Assembly (NCBI RefSeq): GCF_015679185.1
Contig: NZ_CP064939.1
Location: 1,116,001-1,180,000 of the forward strand
Length of the DNA: 64,000 nucleotides
Reading direction: 5' to 3'
Source: Pedobacter endophyticus
GTDB lineage: Bacteria; Bacteroidota; Bacteroidia; Sphingobacteriales; Sphingobacteriaceae
The notes beneath the pieces are model-generated. The model had not been told where the DNA came from. It searched no databases and was given only the letters and a program-made list of their open reading frames with translations. A program made the position numbers and the translations under genes. Positions 7,744-16,156 of the stretch are shown in pieces (position 1 is the stretch's first letter; each line of letters starts with the position of its first letter).

Positions 7744-8375
7744 GGTGATTTACCTTTCTTCATAAAGCTTTCGTAGACAAATTCCATTGCCGGCATAAAA
7801 ACCGGTATCAAGGGCGCCGGGATATGTACAGTTCCCACCCGCTGAAAATCAATACGATCAGAAATGCAGGGTGAAACTTTCCCAAACCTGGATAGTACCC
7901 TGTCCACCTCTTCCCTGGTTTCATACTTTACGGTCGTTTTGATCCTGTTTGGCACATATACGACCGGAGCGAAACTGTTAATCTCTCTGCAGACCAAGGA
8001 AAAGATCACTGTACTATCCACCGAAAATTCATCATAATTAAACGGGCAGATGATGAGTTCCGCTGAGCTGATAATGGGAATCAATAGATCATCATCCATT
8101 TTACCAGGAAGATCAATGAGCACAAACTCGTCCCGGTTTTGGTTCAATAGCTCTAAAAGCGCCGGAAAATATTTAAGGTCTGAAGGAATAACTTCATAAA
8201 TGGGATCATTCTCCAGGATCTTTGCCTTCTCAAATTTACCGGAAATCGATGCCTGGTAATCCATATCCAATACTGTAACTTTCTTTTTTTTGAGTATAGA
8301 GAGATAATAGGCCAATAACAGACAGAGCGTGCTTTTACCGGCACCGCCCTTCTGGTTTCCGATTAGTATAACCAT
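7740..8375 (-). CDS. traA: ParA-family ATPase (TraA)
   Basis: 211 residues. The deviant Walker A of ParA/MinD proteins is present at residues 6-17 (GNQKGGAGKSTL), with switch/Walker B motifs VLDMDYQAS near 37-45 and VLIDLPGKM near 86-94. It is short, as is usual for ParA-like proteins of conjugative transposons. It probably positions or stabilises the excised element or the relaxosome with the DUF3408 protein. It lies 11 bp downstream of the relaxase gene and is coupled to the DUF3408 gene. Confidence 0.88.
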   Translation of the reverse strand: MVILIGNQKGGAGKSTLCLLLAYYLSILKKKKVTVLDMDYQASISGKFEKAKILENDPIYEVIPSDLKYFPALLELLNQNRDEFVLIDLPGKMDDDLLIPIISSAELIICPFNYDEFSVDSTVIFSLVCREINSFAPVVYVPNRIKTTVKYETREEVDRVLSRFGKVSPCISDRIDFQRVGTVHIPAPLIPVFMPAMEFVYESFMKKGKSP

Positions 8376-8386
8376 AAGCGTAAATT

Positions 8387-9586
8387 TTAACGTGTATTTG
8401 TTCTTGCCTTTTTCTGCCGCCTTCTGTTTCGCCCTAGAATCTGCTCATCATCAATATCATCAGAGATATCAAATCCAAAAGATAAATCAGCTATAGAAAA
8501 TCCTTCCGATGATTCGCTAATCAGGTCAGCCGCATTTACATCAGCCGGCGCAGATAGCAACATCTTCTCATCTGGAGCGAAACGATTTTCACAATGACTA
8601 GTCTTGACTTCCGAATCCTCAGCTGGTAACATCTCAAGCTGAAAACTAGGAGTAGTTTCCATAAATTTGCCAAGCGACATAATCTCGCTACCTTTGAAAA
8701 CATTTTTTCCTGAATGGTCCAGAATGGTGTAACCATATGGAGGCTTGTCATTTTTGAAATGGAATACAAACTGCAGACCAAATGAGCTGGAAAGCTTCTC
8801 ACAAAGAAGTGATGAATAGCCAAGTACCCTGCCCTCCCCCCCGCCCGCAAGCTTTTCCTTAAGGGGATAAACCCTCGAATCAGTGATCGGTCTATATTTC
8901 TCAAAGATCTGTTTCAACTGCGACCGCCGATCCTGAGAAGAATTCCCCATTGAAATATGCTCATCGATCCTTGATAACGCAATGCTTCCAAGCTGCTGGC
9001 CAAACTTTGAAATCTTATAAATCCCGTCTACTGGAGCAATGGCATACCCATGCTTTTCTAGAATCAATAAAAACTGCGCATGTGTAGAAAAGCGGTATTG
9101 GAGTGCTTTAGACAAAACACTTTCAGCATTTATTTCCTCGTCCTTGCCAATTAGCTTATTAAGCACTTTATAGGCCCTGATCTTTTCATAGCTGTCCGAA
9201 ATCTTTTTTCCCTCATGGTCAATTCTAGAAGATACCATATGAATATGATTGTTCCTGGTATCCTTGTGAAAAATAAGAAGATAGGGTTGATCACCATATC
9301 CCATCCCTTTTAGCCAACGCTCCGCTAGGGTAACGAGTTCTTCTTTGCCCAGGGATCTTCCCTTAGGAGATATCATAGCATGGAACTGCGGATATACTAC
9401 CCTACGGTTTCGGGCAGCTATTGAAGACAAGTAATTGATATAATCCTGAGGCTTTACTTCCGATAGTCCTTCAAGGGCACCAAATCCGGAAACTTTCAAA
9501 AGCTCTCCCTTATTTTTCTCTACCTTATTGGTATTGTACCTAACCGCTCTAAATGTTTTAGACTTCCAGAGGATTTTTACGATCAT
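8387..9586 (-). CDS. mobB: MobB relaxase (mobilisation nuclease)
   Basis: 399 residues. The N-terminal third is a relaxase domain: SSIAARNRRVVYPQFHAMISP, then LAERWLKGMGYGDQPYLLIFHKDTRNNHIHMVSSRID, where N-H-I-H near residue 115 is the metal-binding histidine motif. The catalytic tyrosine is not certain; candidates are the tyrosines near residues 46-61. The C-terminal 200 residues are variable and end in a basic tail. It should nick oriT and lead the strand into the recipient. It sits 3 bp after the mobA/C-like gene, as is normal for a relaxosome pair. Confidence 0.87.
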   Translation of the reverse strand: MIVKILWKSKTFRAVRYNTNKVEKNKGELLKVSGFGALEGLSEVKPQDYINYLSSIAARNRRVVYPQFHAMISPKGRSLGKEELVTLAERWLKGMGYGDQPYLLIFHKDTRNNHIHMVSSRIDHEGKKISDSYEKIRAYKVLNKLIGKDEEINAESVLSKALQYRFSTHAQFLLILEKHGYAIAPVDGIYKISKFGQQLGSIALSRIDEHISMGNSSQDRRSQLKQIFEKYRPITDSRVYPLKEKLAGGGEGRVLGYSSLLCEKLSSSFGLQFVFHFKNDKPPYGYTILDHSGKNVFKGSEIMSLGKFMETTPSFQLEMLPAEDSEVKTSHCENRFAPDEKMLLSAPADVNAADLISESSEGFSIADLSFGFDISDDIDDEQILGRNRRRQKKARTNTR

Positions 9587-9589
9587 ACC

Positions 9590-9997
9590 TTATCCCTTTA
9601 AAAGTCTGAGCAGCGCGCGCGTTGATTTCTCCATTTCCCTGAACAGGAAAATATAATCGGAAAACAGCTCATTGAATTTCTCGATCACATCATTAGAGAG
9701 CATCCCACGTTTATTTAGGAAGTTGGCATGCCGGGCTAACTGATTGATGTTATTGCCAGACCTTCCGATCTCAGCGCCAATGTCATCGAGGCTTTTCATA
9801 ACCTCAGATGCATTTACTTTAATCGATAAAGAAGATGAATTCAATAGCTTAACGCGGAGAAAATCACTCTCTTTCAATCCCAATGATACCCAAAGCGAGC
9901 GGAGCAGGGCATATTCCGCTTCGCTGACCCTGGCCTTTATGAACTTTGTTCGTTTCCCCTCAAGCTTTAAAGGTCTTCCATTCTTTTTCCCGGTCAT
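9590..9997 (-). CDS. mobA: MobA/MobC-type relaxosome accessory protein
   Basis: 135 residues with a basic start (GKKNGRPLKLEGKRTKFIKARVSEAEY) that looks like a ribbon-helix-helix domain, then the family signature EIGRSGNNINQLARHAN (G-N-N-I-N-Q-L-A-R) of the MobC/MobA accessory proteins. These bind oriT and help the relaxase. It is the first gene of the leftward mob-tra operon, and the candidate oriT is just upstream. Confidence 0.87.
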   Translation of the reverse strand: MTGKKNGRPLKLEGKRTKFIKARVSEAEYALLRSLWVSLGLKESDFLRVKLLNSSSLSIKVNASEVMKSLDDIGAEIGRSGNNINQLARHANFLNKRGMLSNDVIEKFNELFSDYIFLFREMEKSTRALLRLLKG

Positions 9998-10054
9998 ATC
10001 AAATGATTAAATGGTATCCTCCCTAAAAGAAAAAACTAGTTGCGACGTTTTTTC

Positions 10055-10140
10055 ATCCCGCTCGCCCCCTTTGGGCGAAAAAAAGCGGGCAAGTTAAAGG
10101 GTTTTTGAGCAACAAAAACACAACTTGCAGGCTCAAAAAC
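10055..10140. other. Candidate oriT with interleaved inverted repeats
   Basis: Immediately upstream of mobA. A 10-bp perfect inverted repeat, GTTTTTGAGC (10101-10110) and GCTCAAAAAC (10131-10140), has a 20-bp spacer. A second pair, GCAAGTT (10089-10095) and AACTTGC (10122-10128), is interleaved with it. TCGCCC/GGGCGA (10062-10077) forms a third hairpin. Clustered inverted repeats beside mobA/mobB are what oriT looks like in Bacteroidota elements. The nic site cannot be placed from sequence alone, and the repeats could instead be promoter operators. Confidence 0.45.
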
Positions 10141-10145
10141 GAAAA

Positions 10146-10770
10146 CATCCCTACATCAACCTCAGGTTAACTAGAGCATAAAATCCTCCCTTTTGCTTGC
10201 CTGTAGAAACAGCTCGCAAAACAGAGGAATTTTCGGGTTATCTTTTTAGCTGAAGTGGTCTATCAAGGTAGTCGGATTTATCAGGATTTCCCGTACCTTT
10301 AAAGTCAGCGTCTTATCTAGCTTAGCATATTCAAGATGAATATGACCGCGCCGAGATTTTTAGGTTTATCTACATAGCACAATATTCATACACGACCACT
10401 GTAAAATGCTAATAGGACTAACAAGCTATTGTAAATAGCATATCGCATTAACCGCTGCGAACGCTAAAGACTTTTCAGGACGAGACACATGCAGATATAG
10501 GCATATAGATATATCAATAAACCTATACAACTAAAAAAGATAGATCTTGATTAACATATTTGCATATATAGAAATCAACACTCACCGATATAGTGCTATG
10601 TAAATATATAAGTATCTAAATGTGTAACGACATAGTAAGGAACAATCTTGCCATTAATTATTGAAGCAATCCCTGGCTTCTCATATACCTATATTTATAT
10701 AAGTAATAAAATCCCTGCTCATCACTGGCATAATTGTAGCTTTAGTAAAACGGTTATTAAAAGTTAAAAC
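10146..10770. other. Non-coding stretch upstream of the mob operon
   Basis: About 620 bp of AT-rich sequence without a plausible gene. It has many short TATA/ATAT runs (for example around 10490-10620) and no recognisable repeat array. It may hold promoters or element maintenance sites, but I see no specific signal. Confidence 0.4.
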
Positions 10771-10774
10771 AAAA

Positions 10775-10793
10775 AAGGGGCAAAATGCCCCTT
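10775..10793 (-). terminator. Intrinsic terminator reading leftward
   Basis: On the minus strand GGGGCATTTTGCCCC (10777-10791) forms a short GC-rich hairpin followed directly by a run of six T. It lies about 350 bp downstream of the PUR-RadC fusion gene, the nearest leftward gene, and could end its transcript. Confidence 0.5.
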
Positions 10794-11142
10794 GCAAAAC
10801 TTATCCCGCCAAACCCTGGGGCAGTAAGAAATTTATATAAAATGCGGAACTACTCACGTCAGATCCCCCGATCCGGGCCATAAGGCCTGCCAGTGCGCTT
10901 TCACCAAGTTGACGTTATCTCAAGGCTTCGCAGAATTTCCGGCTTTAGGCCGGATAATGTATCATTCCCAAATGTCAAAGACCAATCGTTTTGTTGGTCA
11001 AAATTCATAAGGAAAAAATTAGAGATTTGACACTTCAGCTAAAGTGCCTGCAATTGTTGTAAAAAATTTAATCATTCATAAGCATAAAATCACCAGAGCG
11101 ACCCTACACCGAGCTGATTACATTCAGTGGCGTTTTGCCTTT

Positions 11143-11721
11143 TTAAAAGCCAAATTTTGGCAAAGGGGAATGAATTCTGCGCGAGAGTTCAATGGCGGAA
11201 AGCACCGCGCAGCACTTTCCCGTCCCCATACCTTTAAAAGAAGAGAGTTCGGACAGGCTCAATAGGGAAAGCTTTTGCAGATCACCACCGGCGCTGCAAA
11301 GCAACTTTTGTGCTAACTCCACTGCGCTTGCTTCCCTACTTCCCGATCCGATAAGCTCCTTTGTTTCCAGCGCCTGTGCGCCAAGTTCAGCCAATCTTTC
11401 CCTTGGGCGCAAAGCAGGATCCCATCCTTCTATTCCGCTTTGTCCTTTCTCCTGCTTCGGTTGCGAGAAAAGGGCATGGACACTGCATGCTTTATCTCCG
11501 GCGTGAGCCGCCGAATGGAGCAGGGAAGAAAACCCGGAGATCAACCACTCAAAATCATCCATAAAAACAGCCAGCCTTCTGGTGGTGAACGAGCCATCAT
11601 TCTCCAGCTCCCGCTTTGTAATCTGGATATAATTGCTGCCAGTACGGGCAACCATAAAATCCAAAAAGAAGCTTCTCTTGCCGTAAGAAAAAGCTTCGCC
11701 TGCAATTGTTCTTTTTTCCAT
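11143..11721 (-). CDS. PUR (DUF3276)-RadC HhH fusion without the nuclease domain
   Basis: 192 residues made of two recognisable parts. Residues about 1-72 match the Bacteroidota PUR/DUF3276 single-strand nucleic-acid-binding fold: GKRSFFLDFMVARTGSNYI, QITKRELENDGSF and VFMDDFEWLISGF correspond to its strands and helix. Residues about 105-185 match the N-terminal helix-hairpin-helix domain of RadC/UPF0758: PRERLAELGAQAL, ELIGSGSREASAVELAQKLL, then LSSFKGMGTGKCCAVLSAIELSRRI. The stop follows at once, where RadC normally continues into the JAB/MPN metalloprotease-like domain. No such domain is visible downstream. The product would bind single-stranded or branched DNA without cutting. It is either a fusion adapted to the element or a truncated RadC; the intact frame favours a functional short form. 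Confidence 0.75.
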   Translation of the reverse strand: MEKRTIAGEAFSYGKRSFFLDFMVARTGSNYIQITKRELENDGSFTTRRLAVFMDDFEWLISGFSSLLHSAAHAGDKACSVHALFSQPKQEKGQSGIEGWDPALRPRERLAELGAQALETKELIGSGSREASAVELAQKLLCSAGGDLQKLSLLSLSELSSFKGMGTGKCCAVLSAIELSRRIHSPLPKFGF

Positions 11722-11890
11722 AACAGATACAACTAAAATTAGACATAAGGCCTATCCAGGCCCCTTTAACTATCACAGTTCCAAATTTGCATTTTGAGTT
11801 TTATTTAGTCGGTTGTATTTTTAGGTATCGGATTTAACCGCTTGTAAGTCGTATATAGATTTGATTTACAGGCCAAAAACTTAAATAATC

Positions 11891-12316
11891 ATGGGAAATC
11901 AGATAAAAGAACAAAAATACTGCGCGTACAGCAAATGCGGGAGAAGTTTTGGGGGAAGGGCCGGCAAAATCTATTGCGGTGACCAGTGCCAACGCAGCAG
12001 GCAGGGAAAAGAAAAAAAAAGACAAATGGGAAGAACCCGAACATTTCGGGCAGACCAACCGCATCATCATGCGCAACTACCAGATCTTAAAACCATTATG
12101 CAACGAAAAAGGCTACCCGGTCAGCAACGGGAAACTGCGGGATGAGGGATTTGAGTTTGATTTATGACCAGCATTTAGGAAACGGAAGAAGGCCTGAGAC
12201 TGACTAGGTGCTATGACTGCGGCTGGATTCAGCTGCCTGAAAACAAAGTCCGAATCTATCTTGTCCCGCTGCTAATGGTATTGGGCATAGCAAAAGCGAA
12301 AAAACATCAAAAATAA
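11891..12316 (+). pseudogene. Zinc-ribbon small protein, broken by two frameshifts
   Basis: The first frame gives MGNQIKEQKYCAYSKCGRSF with a CxxxxC...YCGDQC zinc-ribbon pattern. After an A-rich run near 12008-12020 the homologous text continues in another frame (HFGQTNRIIMRNYQILKPL, then VSNGKLRDEGFEFDL) to a stop at 12167. A third frame then resumes (EEGLRLTRCYDCGWIQLPEN) to the TAA at 12316. Intact Bacteroidota relatives have exactly this order: zinc ribbon, a RNINxILRKNRxIL-like helix, KxxLxxKGFxFxY and a C-terminal CYxYGY region. The gene is therefore decayed unless the poly-A shift is programmed, and the second break argues for decay. Confidence 0.65.
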
Positions 12317-12530
12317 ACAATACCACCGTTCTGCCTGGGGCCTAGATCGATATTGACCGTAAGCTTTTGCATATTACTCAATCATAGGGGGGTATCATTT
12401 TTATTGCAAAACATAAAATAATGCTCAGCACTTTATGGCAAGATTGCAGGTCAAAAAAATAAGAACAACCACTTAGCTCCATACACCTACAGCAGTAAAA
12501 GACTATTATCTCCACTTTGGAAGAGACTAG

Positions 12531-12940
12531 GAACAACTTCATGAACTTAATTCAGAACTCGAAGAGCGCATAGAGCGCAGAGTTATCGAACTTGCCGGGA
12601 GCTTAGAGCGTTTCCGGACCAGGGCAGAAGGAACAGCGCTGCTTATCTTGGTGGGGAATGAGGACAATAACCGAATATATTTCAATAAACGCTGGGAAAC
12701 GGTCACCGACAGAAAGATGGGGAGCTGTTGCCCAAGGATTGGGTAGACCTTAGTCATCCTGAAGAAAAGCAGCAGTTCATCAACCCTTACATGGAAAGTT
12801 TCCAAAAGCTAAAATTTTTTATAGCGGGTTTCTTATGCCTGATAGTAAAGGCGAAAACCGCTGGTGTTATGCCAGTGCCCTCAAAGGTTCCGTTCCGACT
12901 GATCCATACAAAAGGAGAAAATACAACTCAGAAAAGATTA
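12531..12940 (+). pseudogene. Remnant of a PAS-domain sensor (histidine kinase linker)
   Basis: One frame reads EQLHELNSELEERIERRVIE, a coiled-coil linker typical of sensor kinases, then FRTRAEGTALLILVGNED and IYFNKRWETVTDRKM. A shift near 12720 continues as PKDWVDLSHPEEKQQF, and another near 12825 as GFLMPDSKGENRWCYASALKG. W...V.HPE...F...F followed by DG/KG.xRW is the PAS fold-3 pattern. No start, kinase core or other domain remains. This is a dead fragment inside the element. Confidence 0.6.
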
Positions 12941-13029
12941 GGGACAATGAACAGGTAACCATTAAACCCGTGTGCAAAACTGCGGCAAACAAAAATCCTG
13001 TTTTCCAGTTTAAAACTAAAAGTCAAGAT

Positions 13030-13254
13030 ATGTTAGCAAACAAAAAACCAACCGATATCCAAAAATTCATTGAAAAATTTGAGCCTTCAAAATTCAAAAT
13101 GCTCTCGCGGGGCATTGAGGTACGCGGAATTAAAGACCTAAACAAGAGCATCAGCTTAGCAAAGGAGGTCATAGAAAAGTTAAAACTAAGACTGGTCATC
13201 TCCCACAGCGCCGAAATGGCGATGTACGGCAGCTTTGAAGTGATTTATCCGTAA
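13030..13254 (+). CDS. Small basic protein of unknown function
   Basis: 74 residues from ATG 13030 (MLANKKPTDIQKFI). The same frame is open back through the PAS remnant to 12835. It is rich in Lys (KFEPSKFKM, then EVIEKLKLRLVIS) and ends GSFEVIYP. No domain is recognised. It is one of several tiny genes scattered through the element backbone. Confidence 0.4.
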   Translation: MLANKKPTDIQKFIEKFEPSKFKMLSRGIEVRGIKDLNKSISLAKEVIEKLKLRLVISHSAEMAMYGSFEVIYP

Positions 13255-13752
13255 CAACAACACATAAAAATGCATTCTTAACATCAGACATTCTCATCAG
13301 CCTTTTCCTTAAACATTCAGGCAGGAAAATCTGGTCGAGTACATGAAAAAGGTTTTAAAAGGATGCACTCGGTGGTAATGCTTTTAGGCGCAGAGACTAA
13401 AGACTCGAGATCGCGCAATAAAACATTCGGATCAATAAATGGAATTTTGCAGGGACAAAAAATCAAGCCCCCTCATCTGCATCTGGCCTGCACATACTCC
13501 TTACGGTTATAGCAGTAATTTTACACAGCATTAAATCCTTATCATGCGCCGTAAATCCGGCGAGAGGGATCGTCTGCCTGCCACCCTGCTGATCTTAATC
13601 ATCAGAATGCTAATTCAGCATATACGGTATTCATACTTGAACATGCCGTATAATTTTTAATGGTTACCTCACGAGATACTCATACAGAAGAATTTATTTT
13701 CTGTTGGCTATCTTTACGATGTTAAATCAACGGGACGATTTAGATGAAACGT
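13255..13752. other. Stretch without a recognisable gene
   Basis: About 500 bp between two small ORFs. All frames are broken. A short readable piece near 13323-13370 (ENLVEYMKKVLKGCTRW) may be a gene remnant, but it is too short to assign. Confidence 0.3.
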
Positions 13753-13785
13753 GAGCCTCACCTACAGTGGGGCTCCGTTTGTTTG
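13753..13785 (+). terminator. Possible hairpin terminator
   Basis: GAGCCTCAC (13753-13761) pairs with GTGGGGCTC (13767-13775) with one G-T wobble and a 5-nt loop, followed by CGTTTGTTTG. The T-tract is weak. It could also be a leader structure of the gene starting at 13838. Confidence 0.3.
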
Positions 13786-13837
13786 ACAGGACAGCTGTAC
13801 TAATAGCTTCATTTATTCAAAATCATGAAATTACCAG

Positions 13838-14047
13838 ATGAGCGTAAAGGAATTCTTACTAACCTGCGATAAGCTGAACATAGCGAAGATCGCAATCGCA
13901 ATGTACCCAACCAATGCCTCGGCCGCTTCTTACCTAAAGAACAAATTAAATGGTACGAATGGAAGGTCCTTCACCGAAAAGGATGCTTTTAAAGCGATTA
14001 GGATTCTACATTCGCTAGCGGCGGAAATCAAAAACATCACCCTGTAG
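13838..14047 (+). CDS. Small helical protein of unknown function
   Basis: 69 residues (MSVKEFLLTCDKLNIAKIAI...). It is mostly helical, with a central KNKLNGTNGRSFTEKDAFKA and an aliphatic C-terminus. The 5' side carries a hairpin at 13753-13775. Coding appearance is moderate. No family is recognised. Confidence 0.45.
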   Translation: MSVKEFLLTCDKLNIAKIAIAMYPTNASAASYLKNKLNGTNGRSFTEKDAFKAIRILHSLAAEIKNITL

Positions 14048-14100
14048 ACCTTCGGGTTGCGAGTGTTGCGCTACCTATCGATTAGGCGTTTGCTTTTCGC

Positions 14101-14322
14101 TCACGAAACGTTTTTAGTTGAAGAATTGCGATACTGAAACAATTCGCCAAATGTCCCTGAGATAACTAGTTCTCGCTTTACATCGGCGAGGGCCCTGATC
14201 AGCTTTTGCTTAATTTTATCTGACAACCCGCGGGGATCCAATTCTATCACCTCAACGAGGTTTCTTTTGAGCATAAAAACCTTGCATTGAAGTGATGTAG
14301 TATATCCCAATCTTATCACCAA
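14101..14322 (-). CDS. Possible small protein
   Basis: Up to 73 residues. An internal ATG at 14274 would give MLKRNLVEVIELDPRGLSDK as the start, a better-looking N-terminus. It contains a helical KIKQKLIRALADVKREL segment. No family is recognised and there is no supporting context, so it may be a chance frame. Confidence 0.3.
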   Translation of the reverse strand: MVIRLGYTTSLQCKVFMLKRNLVEVIELDPRGLSDKIKQKLIRALADVKRELVISGTFGELFQYRNSSTKNVS

Positions 14323-14975
14323 ATGATCTACTCATACACAAAACCTTGAATAAAATCTTATTTGTTGCATATATAGCTGCAAACAGAGGAAATAAAAAAA
14401 ACTAAGCTCCCAAATATTCGCAAATCTTTTATCTTTCAGAGGTTGAATTTCTCAATTAACTAACTCAGGATTTTAGGTTCATGATAGTGCACGTGATTCT
14501 ATTTTACAAGTTTTGTAATATCCTGTTATGGTAACATTGCAACTTTACTCAAATCCCCAAATCAGGTCTTCCAACGCTAAATGTTCATTGCCCAAAATGT
14601 CAATAACACCCGTTTAAAAAAATATTAATTTACCTTCCTACCCCGATAAATTCTTTTTCCCCGCTTAGAAAAGAAAGTGCCCACTTCGCTACATAAATAA
14701 TACCATTCGTGAACGCCATAATTTGCAGCATCTGACACGCGTTTATGGCCCCGGTCCCAAAACCGCAATCCGTCTACATTCATAGCTTCAAACACTTCAG
14801 TTGTTGTTATTTATTTGCGGGTTGCCGTCAGCGAAGTTTTTTATGATTTTTCAAGGAGTGTCCGACCAGTTTTACCTCCAAGGTTAATCAACTGACATTA
14901 GGAAGCGAAAAAATACAATTTTCAAAACCGACACTTAAAAATTTATGTTTATTCTTAAATAAAACGACCTATGAA
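14323..14975. other. AT-rich stretch without a recognisable gene
   Basis: About 650 bp between two small ORFs, with stops in all frames. The last 60 bp (14930-14970) are A/T-rich and probably hold the promoter of the following small gene. No repeat or RNA gene was recognised. Confidence 0.3.
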
Positions 14976-15212
14976 ATGACACCCGTTTACAAAATTAAAG
15001 TCCCGAAAGCGACCTACGAACAAATTCTCTTACCGATTGCCAATGAATTAGAACTAGAATTATCAGCCAAATATAAAAATGGTAAAGTAGTGGTTTTCAT
15101 TGAAAATGATTCTATAGCACGCACCCTTAAATGCGTTCTTATACGAAAGATTGATGATTATGAAGTGGTGCAGTCAGCATTTTCAAGAATGCAGAATGCA
15201 GCACTAGACTAA
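14976..15212 (+). CDS. Small protein of unknown function
   Basis: 78 residues beginning MTPVYKIKVPKATYEQILLP. Alternating hydrophobic strands and helices (KNGKVVVFIENDSIARTL, then LIRKIDDYEVVQSAFSRM) look like a small folded alpha/beta protein. The ATG at 14971 is followed at once by a stop (ATGAAATGA), so 14976 is the start. The family is unknown. Confidence 0.55.
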   Translation: MTPVYKIKVPKATYEQILLPIANELELELSAKYKNGKVVVFIENDSIARTLKCVLIRKIDDYEVVQSAFSRMQNAALD

Positions 15213-15574
15213 ATGACTCCGCGATCACTATCATCTGGGGAAATAAATAAATAAATCGTTGTCCCCATATAACTGCGCTGGCCAAGATTGCGGCAAGCCG
15301 GATCGTGACATGTTTCTAGTTCATCTCGTTTCGGTCCGAACCTTCAACTCTCCTTAATGCGCAGCGCAGGACATGAACGCAAACAAGCTCTTGATGGTAT
15401 CAAGTAATGCTGCAAAACGACCAACCAATATGAAAGGCGCAAAGGGGATTGTAGCAGTCATTTTCCTACCGGATAAATAAATCGATTAAAAATAATAAAA
15501 ACATTTACTATGCCCATCTGTTAATAACCCGGTCCCGGAGTGGTGCCCGGGATACATTAGTTTGGTTAGTTGAT
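15213..15574. other. Intergenic stretch between the small gene and a terminator
   Basis: About 360 bp. Frames are short and no product is recognisable. It ends in the rightward terminator at 15575-15606, so a short untranslated transcript or the tail of the 14976 mRNA may cover it. Confidence 0.3.
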
Positions 15575-15606
15575 AAGGGACGCCCTGAGGCAGTCCCTTT
15601 CTTTTT
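15575..15606 (+). terminator. Intrinsic terminator, rightward
   Basis: AAGGGAC (15575-15581) and GTCCCTT (15593-15599) form a stem around an 11-nt GC-rich loop, followed by TCTTTTT. This is a good rho-independent terminator for rightward transcription. No long gene ends just before it. The nearest is the small gene ending at 15212. Confidence 0.6.
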
Positions 15607-16156
15607 AAATGTCCTTCTGATGGGAAATAGTTGGATGCAAAAGCGTATAATAGGTCTCTTTAGACTCTAGCACAACGTTAAATATTGCGCCTTTACCATT
15701 CCCAGGGGGAGATAATAATAACCATTCTTGCTATCTAAAACCTCAAGGGCGAACGTCCCAACAGCCAAGGGTCTACGACCTAGAAAACTGGGATCAAATG
15801 ACCGGCAATTGTGATGCAAAATCCGGGAACGGGCTATTGCCCCAATTGGAAGACATATCAATCTCTGAATAATTATTTCCCATCCGCCATTTTGTTATAA
15901 ACCTATTCAAAACATTGATAAGGACCTGTGAGCTGTAAGGAAAGCGAAAGAGGTGATCTACCCGACAGGGCCCATTGAACACTGAAAACGCCGGAAGAAT
16001 CAGCCATTGGTAAAAAATAGGCGAATAAAAGACAGCATCATAAATTCATCTGGTCAATTCAATTCTAAAAGAGTTGACTGATAGCGAATAGAAAAACCAT
16101 TTTCAGAAATACGACCATCGAATTTTCAAACTTACCTGTCCTTTGAACCCGCCCAA
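15607..16156. other. Stretch downstream of rteC without a recognisable gene
   Basis: About 550 bp. Two overlapping leftward frames of just over 60 codons (15667-15982) have no family features and are probably chance frames. No other signal was seen. Confidence 0.3.

Noticed and set aside
10400..10640. ATAT-rich short repeats as a CRISPR array or origin iterons
   Set aside because: The repeated words are only 5-8 bp and irregularly spaced. No constant repeat and spacer length is present.
15527..15553. CCCGG-rich inverted piece near 15530 as a second terminator
   Set aside because: Stem is irregular and no T-run follows. The hairpin at 15575-15606 is the convincing one.
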